Origin: Bradyrhizobium sp. AZCC 1693
GTDB lineage: Bacteria > Pseudomonadota > Alphaproteobacteria > Rhizobiales > Xanthobacteraceae
Length of the DNA: 64,000 nucleotides
Assembly (NCBI RefSeq): GCF_036924745.1
Contig: NZ_JAZHSD010000001.1
Location: forward strand, 248,001 to 312,000
Reading direction: 5' to 3'
A program made the translations under genes and the position numbers. The notes under the pieces were generated by a model that saw only the letters and a list, made by a program, of their open reading frames with translations, searched no databases and was not told the DNA's origin. Shown one piece after another: positions 51,037 through 58,981 of the stretch. Within the stretch, counting starts at the first letter, position 1, and the number at the start of each line of letters is the position of its first letter.

Positions 51037-51247
51037 TTTTGATAGGCGCCGCCGTCCGCCAAGGGCGGTGTCGCCTCTCTCGCCAGTCGCGTTATTTTCC
51101 AGCGCTCGGAATATGGCAGTCGCAAATGCCATTCATTGCGCTGGTGCGCTTGCGCGAATTTCGTTGAGTGCGCCAATCTGTCCCGGCCTTCGCATGTGGC
51201 GGCAGCCGGGCGATGCGCTAGGCTCCCTGAAAATTCAGGGAGGGATC

Positions 51248-52237
51248 ATGTTAGCGAAAATCAATCGGCGTCACTTCATCGCTGCCGGCACGGCAACTGC
51301 CGCGATGCCTTTCCTGTCGCGCGGGGCCTCGGCGCAGGCGGTGTGGCCGTCGCGGAATATCCGGATGGTCTGCAGCTACCCGGCGGGCGGGCAGACCGAC
51401 CTGCTCGCGCGCGCCTTCGGCGATTTCATTACCAGGCAGGTGGGGAAGACCGTCGTCATCGAGAACAAGGCAGGCGCCTCCGGCTCGATCGGCGCAGCGG
51501 ACGTCGCGCGCGCGGAGCCGGATGGCCACACCATCCTGTGCTCCATCTCGACCACCTATGTGATGAACCGGGTCATGATGAAGAACCCCGGTTACGACAT
51601 GGATAGAGACCTGACGCTCGTCAGTATCATTCCGGGCGCCGGGCTGCTGCTGGTCGCGAGCCTGGCGTCCGGCGTCAAGACGCTGGCCGATTTCGTAGCC
51701 TTCGCGCGCAAGAAAGGCCAGGTGAACTTCGGCACCTATAGCGCGGGATCGGCGCCGCACATGACGATCAACGAACTCAACAAGCAGTATGGTCTCAAAA
51801 TCGAACCTATCCACTACCGGGGCGAAGCGCCGATGTGGACGGGGCTGCTGGACGGCACGCTCGATGTCGCGATGGGCAGCTACACGGCAGCCCAAACCGT
51901 CCTGCAAGGCGATAAGGGCGTTGTGTTCGCGGTGCATTCGAAGAAGGTCGACGCGATCCCTGATATCAAGACCCTGCCCGAACAAGGCGCGACATCAAAA
52001 TTCTTCACCGTGAGCGGCTTCACCGGCTGGGCGTTGCCGAAGGCTGTGCCGCAGCCGATCGTCGATCGGCTGGCCGAACTTTGCGTGGCGGCCAATGGCG
52101 ATCCCAAGGTGAAGGAAGTTCTCCGGACTTTCGTGCTGGATCCGGCGCTCGGCTTCAAGGAGAGCAACGCCCTGTATCAGCGCGAATTGCCGACCTGGAT
52201 CGAGAGCGCGCAGGCGCTCGGCCTGGAGCCGGTCTAG
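51248..52237 (+). CDS. Bug/TctC-type substrate-binding protein, Tat leader
   Basis: It has 329 residues. INRRHFIAAGTATAAMPF is a twin-arginine leader ending near ASAQA. WPSRNIRMVCSYPAGGQTDLLAR, VIENKAGASGSIGAADVA and HYRGEAPMWTGLLDG are the Bug family blocks. A GGGAGGG Shine-Dalgarno supports the ATG at 51248. No partner membrane genes are nearby. Ligand is unknown. Confidence 0.9.
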   Translation: MLAKINRRHFIAAGTATAAMPFLSRGASAQAVWPSRNIRMVCSYPAGGQTDLLARAFGDFITRQVGKTVVIENKAGASGSIGAADVARAEPDGHTILCSISTTYVMNRVMMKNPGYDMDRDLTLVSIIPGAGLLLVASLASGVKTLADFVAFARKKGQVNFGTYSAGSAPHMTINELNKQYGLKIEPIHYRGEAPMWTGLLDGTLDVAMGSYTAAQTVLQGDKGVVFAVHSKKVDAIPDIKTLPEQGATSKFFTVSGFTGWALPKAVPQPIVDRLAELCVAANGDPKVKEVLRTFVLDPALGFKESNALYQRELPTWIESAQALGLEPV

Positions 52238-52257
52238 CGCGAAAGGGGGATCAGCGT

Positions 52258-52290
52258 GTAGGGTGGGTTGGGCGAAGCCGTAACCCACCG
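52258..52290. repeat. GTGGGTTG-type short repeat
   Basis: GTAGGGTGGGTTGGGCGAAG then CCGTAACCCACC forms one hairpin immediately upstream of the small membrane protein gene. It is related to the 44541 and 45869 repeats. Confidence 0.7.
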
Positions 52291-52316
52291 CACATTGGTG
52301 CTCGATCTTGAATCTG

Positions 52317-52664
52317 ATGGCCGAGGACGACCCGACCGACGAGATTTCCCTCATCGAGGAGCGGCTCGAGGAGCTTGCCGAAGTCTCGGAGCGATGCCGG
52401 AAGATCATTCTGGTTTCCAAGGCGGCCATCGCCGGCGGCTTCGCATTGCTGCTCGTGATGATGCTCGGCCTGTTCGGGTCCAGTCAGGTCGCCGCCCTCG
52501 GCTCGATCGCCGCGGTACTCGGCGGAATCGTATCGCTCGGATCGAATGTCAGCACGTTGCGGCAGACGAGCGACGCCATCAGCGCCGCCGAGGCGCTCCG
52601 TTCGGATCTGATCGGCAGGATCGATCTCCGGGTGGTCGGCGATAGCCCCATGAAACTGAGTTGA
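52317..52664 (+). CDS. Small membrane protein with two TM segments
   Basis: It has 115 residues from the ATG at 52317 (a TTG at 52308 is an alternative). An acidic N-terminal helix (ISLIEERLEELAEVSERCRK) precedes AAIAGGFALLLVMMLGLFG and VAALGSIAAVLGGIVSLGS, then an amphipathic end. No family is assigned. Confidence 0.65.
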   Translation: MAEDDPTDEISLIEERLEELAEVSERCRKIILVSKAAIAGGFALLLVMMLGLFGSSQVAALGSIAAVLGGIVSLGSNVSTLRQTSDAISAAEALRSDLIGRIDLRVVGDSPMKLS

Positions 52665-52685
52665 CGCGCCTCGCACAGGCAGTGC

Positions 52686-52811
52686 TAGGGTGGGCAAAGC
52701 GACTTGTCCGCCGTAGCTCGAAGAGCGGAGGCGGAAGCGTGCCCACCATTCTTGCCCTCGCACAAAATGGTGGGCACGGCGCTGAGAGCGCCTTTGCCCA
52801 CCCAACGAAGC
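52686..52811. repeat. GTGGGCAAAG hairpin repeat, island left flank
   Basis: TAGGGTGGGCAAAGCGACTT and CGTGCCCACCATTC are mirrored by ATGGTGGGCACG and CTTTGCCCACCCAACG. This long inverted structure is about 126 bp. Its left half reappears in reverse orientation at 57551-57630. Confidence 0.85.
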
Positions 52812-52837
52812 TTTTGTCACCCTCGCAATCGTGTCGG

Positions 52838-53479
52838 TCACGCCACGAGCGTCGCCGGCGCAGATTTCTTGCGACGATAGGCGCCGTAGCCGATCCCGGC
52901 GAAGCCGAGCAGCATCATCGCCCAGGTCGACGGCTCGGGAACGGCTGAAACCGCATCAAAGGAAACAGTTCCTTCGAAGAACACCGCTGCATGGTTGTTG
53001 GGAGTCGGTCCGCCAAAAATTCCACTCAGCGTGTTGTTGACGATGAAATGAAGCGTATTGGTCCCCACGACAAAGGGTCCCGTAATCGGATCGAATGTCG
53101 AGGTGCTGTTCCCGTAGCGAAAATTGTATGCAGCATTGTCGCTGCCATCAGGCAGGAAATAAAACGAACCCGATCCGGGTCCAAAAATGCCGGTCTCGCT
53201 CACATTCGTGCCATTCAGTTGAAGCACGGCGCGATCGTCGGCCGCGAACAACGAGGTATTGAGAACCGCGTTCGAAAAACCCACCGGAAGCACGAATGTC
53301 GCGTCTACCGTGTAGTAGGAGTTGGCGAAGTCTCCAAAGTCCTGGCCGACGCTTACATTGATTGTCGTGGCTGAAGCAGTTCCCACTGCTGCGAAGAGCA
53401 TAGCGGCGGCACAGGTTATGCCGGCGATTGATTTTGACTTCACTATCGAGGCGAACAAGTAATTCTTGAGCATTTTCAT
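52838..53479 (-). CDS. PEP-CTERM (PEPxxWA type) sorted exoprotein 1
   Basis: It has 213 residues. The signal peptide ends near ASA-T (about residue 37). The C-terminal sorting signal is VPEPSTWAMMLLGF, a hydrophobic helix, then YRRKK. Such proteins are processed by an exosortase, usually in exopolysaccharide-producing strains. The middle (TINVSVGQDFGDFANSYYTVDATF) is a beta-rich secreted domain without a recognised function. It is divergent from the chimeric LuxR-type gene. Confidence 0.92.
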   Translation of the reverse strand: MKMLKNYLFASIVKSKSIAGITCAAAMLFAAVGTASATTINVSVGQDFGDFANSYYTVDATFVLPVGFSNAVLNTSLFAADDRAVLQLNGTNVSETGIFGPGSGSFYFLPDGSDNAAYNFRYGNSTSTFDPITGPFVVGTNTLHFIVNNTLSGIFGGPTPNNHAAVFFEGTVSFDAVSAVPEPSTWAMMLLGFAGIGYGAYRRKKSAPATLVA

Positions 53480-53579
53480 TTACCGAAATCTCCTACTTTC
53501 AAAATACGCCGATGCGAAAAGGCTAGAAGATCGACGTGACGCGATCCATAGGCCCGCGCTTTGCGCGGCGTTCGGTCGC

Positions 53580-53595
53580 TACATCAAATGATGTA
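53580..53595. promoter_or_regulatory. Conserved palindrome TACATCA-AA-TGATGTA, copy A
   Basis: A perfect 7-bp inverted repeat with a 2-bp spacer, identical in both module copies while surrounding bases differ in places. It lies about 15 bp upstream of a promoter-like -35 box, between divergent genes. Candidate operator for the LuxR-type regulator. Confidence 0.55.
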
Positions 53596-53610
53596 CGGCA
53601 GGGCCGGCTG

Positions 53611-53638
53611 TTGCAGTTATTTGGCCCGGCGATACACT
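53611..53638 (+). promoter_or_regulatory. Candidate promoter of LuxR copy A
   Basis: TTGCAG (53611-53616) and TACACT (53633-53638) with a 16-bp spacer, about 60 bp before the ATG. The same boxes are kept in copy B. Confidence 0.4.
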
Positions 53639-53700
53639 GTCTTGATTACGGTGCTGCAAGTAGTTTCAATTCTGCCATTTTACCGCGGGGGCGGGGCTTG

Positions 53701-54291
53701 ATGAATCAGGACGATTTGCTCGTCATCATCGAGAAGATCTATGAAGCCGCGACCGACACGAGCCTCTGGCCCGTCGTCCTCCAGACCATCGCCGACGCCT
53801 TTGGCGCCCAGGATGCGTCGCTGAGCGCGGTCTCGCCGGTGGCCGTGCCCTGGCTGGTCGCGCCGCGCACCGATCCTTCGTTCCTGCAAAGCTATGGGCA
53901 GCATTATCATCCGTTGAATCTGTTCTGGGACCGCATGACGCGCGTGCCGGTCGGTACCGCGGTCACCGACCGCATGGTGCTTCGCCAGGAAACCCTCCGC
54001 GCCAGTCAATTCTACAACGAGTGGTCGCGGCCGCGGAACTACCTTTCGGTGATGGGGGCGACGCTTCTCGTCGAGGATCAATGGCGCTTCGAGTTCGTCG
54101 TTCCCGGCAAGAACGTCATGCTGACCAAGCCGCTCAAGGGCTGTTCGCAATTGAAGAGCTGGGCCATGCGGATCAAAAAGCGCGCCGGCATGAGCAAAGC
54201 CAAGGTGGCGTTGGCGCGCCGGCTCGCGGTGATCATGCACCGCATGCTCGCCGACGGAACACCCTTCAACGCCGCTGCGGCGGCAGCCTAA
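53701..54291 (+). pseudogene. LuxR-type regulator 5' half fused in frame to IS110 transposase 3' end
   Basis: The 196-codon frame encodes residues 1-137 of the LuxR-type protein (nearly the same as the gene at 56395). From codon 138 it continues as the last 59 residues of the IS110 transposase (NVMLTKPLKGCSQLKSWAM...). The junction is an AACG microhomology at 54112-54115. The HTH is lost, and the transposase part lacks the DEDD and Ser residues. Whether the chimera is expressed is unknown; it keeps promoter and start signals. Confidence 0.9.
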
Positions 54292-54543
54292 CAGGGAGAA
54301 ACAGCAGTTTTCGGGCGGGTCACGACACCAGGCCTTCTCGAAGCGAAGTCCCTTCGCCGGGACGATGGATCAGGTCAGGCCGTTGCCCACCAGGTCGCCT
54401 CGTGAGCACGCTCAACGTAGATTGGTCGACCTATCCTCTTCCAACCCCATCAGGTGGCGGCCCTGCGCCGACCCCGTACAGAAGCGAGACCCCGGCGGGC
54501 GGACAACGCAAAGGGATTGACTAATCGAGGCCCGTTACAGAAG
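54112..54543 (+). mobile_element. Truncated IS110-family element, right end only
   Basis: 432 bp reading the same as 59983-60414: the final transposase codons, stop and about 252 bp of right noncoding end. Identity stops at a GAAG followed by GGTGGGCAAAG here and CGTGGGCAAAAG in the full copy. It covers most of the gap after the chimeric frame. Confidence 0.88.
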
Positions 54544-54630
54544 GGTGGGCAAAGCGCAGCGTGCCCACCATCTCTCCAGTGCGACGCTGCATGGTGGGCA
54601 CGCTTTCGCTTTGATTTGCACACCCTACGA
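54544..54630. repeat. GTGGGCAAAG hairpin repeat beside the truncated IS110
   Basis: GGTGGGCAAAGCGCAGCGTG and CCCACCATC pair with ATGGTGGGCACGC and a CACCCTACG end. It starts exactly where identity with the second IS110 copy ends. Confidence 0.8.
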
Positions 54631-54655
54631 GGCTTCGTCCTCGCGTTCATGACGG

Positions 54656-55366
54656 TCAGGCCGCGACGGCCGCCGGCTTCCTGCGGCGATAGACACCGTA
54701 GCCGATGCCGGCGAAGCCGAGGATCATCATGGCCCAGGTTGAAGGTTCGGGAACGCCGCTGCTGATCGTGACGTTCGTCGGCGTGAGTCTCGCATGAACG
54801 TACGCGCTGTACATCCCCGTGACGAAATTGCGATACTCGATATCGACGATTGCAAAAATGCCGTCCTTGGAGTCGACCGTGTGGCTGAAGGGACCGTCGA
54901 GCGATGACGGAAAAAGCGAGTCAAGCCGATCCAATCGGTGAATGAGGTTCACGGTCTCCGTGGTTGGTCCAAGCTGGGCGAGGCGCTTGATGTCGTGCTG
55001 GATCAGGCTGCCCGTGTCGTGAATGCCCTGAATGAACCCGAGTTTGTTGGGGACGAAATCGAGACTCACATTGTTGATCGTGAAGGTCGCGCTGAGCGCC
55101 GGCGACGGCGAGCCGAAGAAACTCCCTCCAAGCGCATAGTTCCATCCCGGCGAGTTCAAAGTTTCGCCGAGGCTGGTGTCGAAAACGTAGACGGCCTTAT
55201 AGGCGGCGCCATCAAGATGGTCGCCGGCATGGAAGAACCCGATGGGGTCATCTCCGCTTGCAACGGTGCCGTTATAGGTCACCGTGACGATCGTGGCGCC
55301 GGCAGGGGCAATGCCTGCAAGGCAGACAGTCAGGCCGGACAAGACGATCAATGCAAATTTTCGCAT
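54656..55366 (-). CDS. PEP-CTERM (PEPxxWA type) exoprotein 2
   Basis: It has 236 residues from the ATG at 55366. The signal peptide is about residues 1-24 (ending APAGA). The C-terminal VPEPSTWAMMILGF, hydrophobic helix and YRRRK form the sorting signal. The core (VTYNGTVASGDDPIGFF, YKAVYVFDTSLGETL) is a secreted beta-rich domain common among PEP-CTERM proteins. It differs from its two neighbours except at the sorting tail. An upstream extension crossing the terminator was rejected. Confidence 0.92.
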   Translation of the reverse strand: MRKFALIVLSGLTVCLAGIAPAGATIVTVTYNGTVASGDDPIGFFHAGDHLDGAAYKAVYVFDTSLGETLNSPGWNYALGGSFFGSPSPALSATFTINNVSLDFVPNKLGFIQGIHDTGSLIQHDIKRLAQLGPTTETVNLIHRLDRLDSLFPSSLDGPFSHTVDSKDGIFAIVDIEYRNFVTGMYSAYVHARLTPTNVTISSGVPEPSTWAMMILGFAGIGYGVYRRRKPAAVAA

Positions 55367-55444
55367 TTTGAATTCCGAATACCGGGGGTTGCTCGTTGTC
55401 GACGTATAATTTTGCGCAATGTCCCGTGGTCGGACGTCGCAAAT

Positions 55445-55473
55445 AAAAAGGCCGCCACGAAGGCGGTCTTTTT
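55445..55473 (-). terminator. Intrinsic terminator after PEP-CTERM gene 3
   Basis: A 12-bp stem with one G-T pair (AAAAAGGCCGCC / GGCGGTCTTTTT) and an ACGAA loop lies 14 bp past the end of the minus-strand gene at 55487. A-rich and T-rich flanks suit termination in either direction. Confidence 0.85.
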
Positions 55474-55486
55474 GCATTCATCTCGG

Positions 55487-56173
55487 TCAGGCCGCGAGGG
55501 TGGCCATCTTCTTGCGACGATAGGCTCCGTAGCCGACGCCGGCGAAGCCGAGCAGCATCATGGCCCAGGTCGAGGGCTCGGGCACGGCGCCCGTCACAAA
55601 ATTCGGGCTGAAACTGTCGGCATTCAGGCTCAGGTCTCTGAAGGTGATCGTGTTCGCGCTGGTGCCGCCATATTCCTCGAGGAGAAACACATCGAGCGTG
55701 AGCTGCTGGTTGGTGAAGCCCGAAATCGTAAACGTACCGCCGCCTGCCCCGGGCGTGTAGGTCAATGAGTTGATGCTCAGGAAATTGTTGACGTGAACGT
55801 CGCCGGAACTGGCGAAATGAAACACGTCGGAAAAACTGTTCGCCTGATTATGGACTTCCAGTCCGGCTTCACCATCCAGAGCAAGTATCGACGGATAGAG
55901 GTCGAAGACCGAAAGCGTGAAGTTGCCGGAGAACGTAAAGTTGCTCTGGAGATCGGCGCGCCCTTTGTTGGTGCCGCTATCATGGTTGAATACAATTCCA
56001 CTACTGGTCAGCGCGGCGCCGAAGCCCTGGGTGGTGGTGATCGAAAGATTTGGATTGAGCGTGCCGCTGGTGAGGCTGTCGAAAAATGTCACCGCCTGCG
56101 CTTGACCTATCGAGCTGACAGCAAGCCCGGACAGGAGAGCGAATGCAAACACATTAGTCCCGGACAATTTCAT
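55487..56173 (-). CDS. PEP-CTERM (PEPxxWA type) exoprotein 3
   Basis: It has 228 residues from the ATG at 56173. The signal peptide ends near AQAVT (about residue 29). VPEPSTWAMMLLGF, a hydrophobic helix and YRRKK close the protein. The core is Ser/Thr/Asn-rich and beta-rich. It is divergent from the intact LuxR-type gene, the same layout as copy A, but its core sequence is not similar to exoprotein 1, so only its flank is duplicated. Confidence 0.92.
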   Translation of the reverse strand: MKLSGTNVFAFALLSGLAVSSIGQAQAVTFFDSLTSGTLNPNLSITTTQGFGAALTSSGIVFNHDSGTNKGRADLQSNFTFSGNFTLSVFDLYPSILALDGEAGLEVHNQANSFSDVFHFASSGDVHVNNFLSINSLTYTPGAGGGTFTISGFTNQQLTLDVFLLEEYGGTSANTITFRDLSLNADSFSPNFVTGAVPEPSTWAMMLLGFAGVGYGAYRRKKMATLAA

Positions 56174-56272
56174 TTGCGAAAATCTCCTACACTGAAAATT
56201 CACTGATGCGAAAGGCTAGAAGATGGATGTGACGCTAGCCAGCCGTTCGGGCTTGGCGCGGCGTTCGGTCGC

Positions 56273-56288
56273 TACATCAAATGATGTA
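56273..56288. promoter_or_regulatory. Conserved palindrome TACATCA-AA-TGATGTA, copy B
   Basis: Identical to 53580-53595 and in the same position relative to the regulator promoter. Confidence 0.55.
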
Positions 56289-56303
56289 CGGCAGGGCCGG
56301 CTG

Positions 56304-56331
56304 TTGCAGTTATTGGGCCCGGCGCTACACT
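56304..56331 (+). promoter_or_regulatory. Candidate promoter of LuxR copy B
   Basis: TTGCAG (56304-56309), 16-bp spacer, TACACT (56326-56331), starting 16 bp after the palindrome. The spacing matches copy A. Confidence 0.4.
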
Positions 56332-56394
56332 GTCTTGATTACGGTGCTGCAAGTAGTTTCAATTCTGCCATTTTACCGCGGGGGCGGGGGCTTG

Positions 56395-57498
56395 ATGAAC
56401 CAGGACGATTTGCTCGTCATCATCGAAAAGATCTATGAGGCCGCGACCGACACGAGCCGGTGGCCCACCGTCCTTCAGACCATCGCCGACGCATTTGGCG
56501 CGCAGGATGCATCGCTGAGCGCGGTCTCGCCGGTGGCTGTGCCCTGGCTGGTCGCGCCGCGCACCGATCCGTCGTTCCTGCAAAGCTACGGGCAGCATTA
56601 TCACCCGCTAAACCTGTTCTGGGACCGGATGACGCGCGTGCCGGTCGGTACCGCGGTCACCGACCGCATGGTGCTTCGCCAGGAAACCCTCCGCGCCAGT
56701 CAATTCTACAACGAGTGGTCGCGGCCGCAGAACTACCTTTCGGTGATGGGGGCGACGCTTCTCGTCGAGGATCAATGGCGCTTCGAGTTCGTCGTTCCCG
56801 GCAAGAACGCGTTCGGGCCGGAGCAGATCAAGCTCTACGATGCGCTGGCGCCGCACCTCAAACGCGCGGTGCAGCTCACACACCGCCTGCAATCCGCAGA
56901 GCTCGATCGTGCCTATTCGCACGGCGCACTCGACAGCCTCGACCGCGGCATGCTGATGGTCGACTCCAGGGCGCGCGTGTTGTTCGCAAACCAGGCGGCA
57001 AAGAGATCGTTCAACGCCGGCCTGAAAATGGTGGATGGCGTGCTGTGCGGGACAAAGCCGTCGGAAACCGCGTGGCTTCATCTGGCAATCGCCGATCCCT
57101 TCAACAATGGCGGGCGCAATGAGATCGCGATTTCGCGAGATGCGGATCGCGCGCCGCTGTCGTTAACGGTGATACCGCTGCGGCATCACGTCGAATGGAT
57201 CGCGCGGCATGAGCAGGCGGCGATCGTCTTCGTCAGTGATCCCGAGGACGCCGCGTGCCAGCGGCATCAAGCCTTGCAGCAGCAGTTTCGCCTGACGCGC
57301 GCCGAAGCCGCCCTGGTCGAGGAAATGCTGAAAGGCGGGGACATGCCTGATGTCGCAGCCCGGCTTGGAATCGCGCCGGCGACCGCGCGAACGCACCTGC
57401 ATCGCATCTTCCGGAAGACGGGCACGACACGCCAGTCCGAGCTGGTGCATCTGGCGTTGTCGCCGGGCGAGGGCGTTCGACGAAACGGCGGCGCGTAG
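56395..57498 (+). CDS. LuxR-type HTH regulator, intact copy
   Basis: It has 367 residues from the ATG at 56395. A long N-terminal sensor-like region (about 1-200, IEKIYEAATDTSRWPTVLQTIADAFGA) is followed by a PAS-like stretch (LDRGMLMVDSRARVLFANQAAK). The C-terminal LuxR HTH is at about 297-350: FRLTRAEAALVEEMLKGG, DVAARLGIAPATARTHL and IFRKTGTTRQSELV. The divergent PEP-CTERM gene is a likely target. The upstream in-frame extension crosses the promoter and was rejected. Confidence 0.9.
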   Translation: MNQDDLLVIIEKIYEAATDTSRWPTVLQTIADAFGAQDASLSAVSPVAVPWLVAPRTDPSFLQSYGQHYHPLNLFWDRMTRVPVGTAVTDRMVLRQETLRASQFYNEWSRPQNYLSVMGATLLVEDQWRFEFVVPGKNAFGPEQIKLYDALAPHLKRAVQLTHRLQSAELDRAYSHGALDSLDRGMLMVDSRARVLFANQAAKRSFNAGLKMVDGVLCGTKPSETAWLHLAIADPFNNGGRNEIAISRDADRAPLSLTVIPLRHHVEWIARHEQAAIVFVSDPEDAACQRHQALQQQFRLTRAEAALVEEMLKGGDMPDVAARLGIAPATARTHLHRIFRKTGTTRQSELVHLALSPGEGVRRNGGA

Positions 57499-57630
57499 GG
57501 TGGGTTAGCGCGCAGGGTGGGCAAAGGCGCACTGCGCCGTGCCCACCATTCTCGTGCGAGTCAAAGTTGGTGGGCACGCTTCCGCCTTCGCTCTTCGCTA
57601 CGGCGGACAAGTCGCTTTGCCCACCCTACG
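57496..57630. repeat. GTGGGTTA/GTGGGCAAAG composite repeat, island right flank
   Basis: TAGGGTGGGTTAGCGCG then CAGGGTGGGCAAAGGCG starts at the LuxR stop. CGTGCCCACCATTC pairs with TTGGTGGGCACGC and the unit ends CTTTGCCCACCCTACG. The right half is the reverse complement of the left half of 52686-52811, with few differences. Confidence 0.85.
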
Positions 57631-57635
57631 AAACA

Positions 57636-58883
57636 TCACTTCATCGCCGTACAACTCGCATAGAACGTCGTCGTCGCCGGCCAGTCCGAGAACATGCCGC
57701 GCACGCCGACCTGTTTGGCGAGCACGTCCAGCACGGTCAGCGAATCGCCGTCGCGATCGACCGCTGATTTGATCGATTTGTGATAGAAGCCGCCGCCCTT
57801 GTGCAGCGGGCCGTCGCGCTCCAGCGACCAGCCGATCAGGTCGAGGCCGGCGGCCTTCGCGGCCTTGGCGTATTCGGACGGGACGATCTCGCGCTTGTCG
57901 TTCAGCGTCAGCATGGTCCAGATCGGAGGGCCGAGGATGGCTATGCCTTGCGCCTTCAATTCTGCCATCGAAGGTTTCCAGGTCTCTGGCTTGCTGGGAT
58001 CGAGACCCTGCTTCTCGTAGCGCTCCTCGAGATAGACCGCCTGCTTTGCGAATTCCGGCTCGGTCTTCACCCAGTAGAGCACGTCGGCGAGATTAAAACT
58101 TTGCGCAAACACATCGCCCGGGGCAATGCCGGCTTTCTTGTAGGCGTCCAGCATTTGCGAAGCGTATTTCTCCTGGCTGTAATCGCCGTCGAATGGCATC
58201 GGCACTTCCGGCGCCTTCAGCTCCGGCGTGAATTTGGCGCCCAGGCTCTTGATCAGCGCGATGCTCTCGTCATGCGTCATCAGCGTGCCGGAATTGGCGT
58301 AAAGATCCGTGCGCCAGCGCGGCGTGCCGTTCTGGTATTCCTCCGCCGTCTTCGCATCCGGATTGAAGCCGTCCATCTTCGCGCTCAGCCGGCGGAATTC
58401 GGCAAGCGTGATGTCGCTGGTGCAGCACTTTGCCGACGCCTTCTTGCCGCTTGCCGGGTCGGCCGGGCTGAACGCCTGCGAGCATTTGGCGGCAAGCTCC
58501 GGCACCGTCAAAATGTTGGTCGTGGTGTGCAGGTCGCACTGCGAATGGCGGCAGACCAGTTCGCGGTCCTTGGTAAAGGTCACGTCGCATTCGATGATGC
58601 CGGCGCCCATGCGGGCGGCCGCGACATAAGATTCTTTCGTATGCTCGGGAAACTCCAGCGCTGCGCCGCGGTGGCCGATGGAAAAGTCGGTCTTGCGAAA
58701 CGGCCCGGTGCACTGGCTGAGCTGTTGCTTCAGCGGCCCGTCCTTCATCTTGTCGACCAGATAAAACGGCCGCGGCCCGATCTGCGGCTCGTGGGGTAGC
58801 AAGATGTCGTCGGCAAGGGCGGGAACGGCCGCCGCCAGCAGCCAGAGGGCTGCGGCAAGGGCGGAGCGATGGCGGATGGGCAT
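57636..58883 (-). CDS. Glycerophosphodiester phosphodiesterase, secreted
   Basis: It has 415 residues from the ATG at 58883, with GAGGTG upstream and a signal peptide (ending ALAD, about residue 23). The GDPD motif [18 protein letters not shown] supplies catalytic His and Glu. [19 protein letters not shown] supplies the E-x-D metal site and second His. Additional Cys residues (CCTSD) may form disulfides. It hydrolyses glycerophosphodiesters to glycerol-3-phosphate. A longer frame to 59072 passes through a hairpin repeat and was rejected. Confidence 0.9.
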   Translation of the reverse strand: MPIRHRSALAAALWLLAAAVPALADDILLPHEPQIGPRPFYLVDKMKDGPLKQQLSQCTGPFRKTDFSIGHRGAALEFPEHTKESYVAAARMGAGIIECDVTFTKDRELVCRHSQCDLHTTTNILTVPELAAKCSQAFSPADPASGKKASAKCCTSDITLAEFRRLSAKMDGFNPDAKTAEEYQNGTPRWRTDLYANSGTLMTHDESIALIKSLGAKFTPELKAPEVPMPFDGDYSQEKYASQMLDAYKKAGIAPGDVFAQSFNLADVLYWVKTEPEFAKQAVYLEERYEKQGLDPSKPETWKPSMAELKAQGIAILGPPIWTMLTLNDKREIVPSEYAKAAKAAGLDLIGWSLERDGPLHKGGGFYHKSIKSAVDRDGDSLTVLDVLAKQVGVRGMFSDWPATTTFYASCTAMK

Positions 58884-58981
58884 GGGTGGCACCTCGGATA
58901 ACGCGTTGCGCGCGGCCTTGATATCACGGAGCATGTGACAGTTGCGTGTGGAAGGATACGTAGATGGGGTAACGGGCCCCG

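Larger units (their letters stand above)
53480..54115. repeat. Duplicated intergenic region plus LuxR 5' half, copy A
   Basis: From the PEP-CTERM start through codon 138 of the LuxR-type gene this block is closely similar to 56174-56809. The coding part aligns without gaps (411 bp to the junction). It shares a palindrome, promoter-like boxes and start region. The other strand carries a PEP-CTERM gene in both copies. Confidence 0.9.
56174..56809. repeat. Duplicated intergenic region plus LuxR 5' half, copy B
   Basis: Partner of 53480-54115. Differences are scattered substitutions and small indels in the first 100 bp. Similarity becomes very high from the TCGGTCGCTACATCA region onward. This copy continues into a complete LuxR-type gene. 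Confidence 0.9.

Noticed and set aside
50741..51247. Upstream extension of the Bug-type gene into the coiled-coil gene
   Set aside because: It overlaps a real gene in another frame; the Tat leader and Shine-Dalgarno place the start at 51248.
52838..57498. Prophage or integrated plasmid as an explanation of the island
   Set aside because: No integrase, phage structural, replication or attachment-site genes are seen; only IS and hairpin repeats are present.
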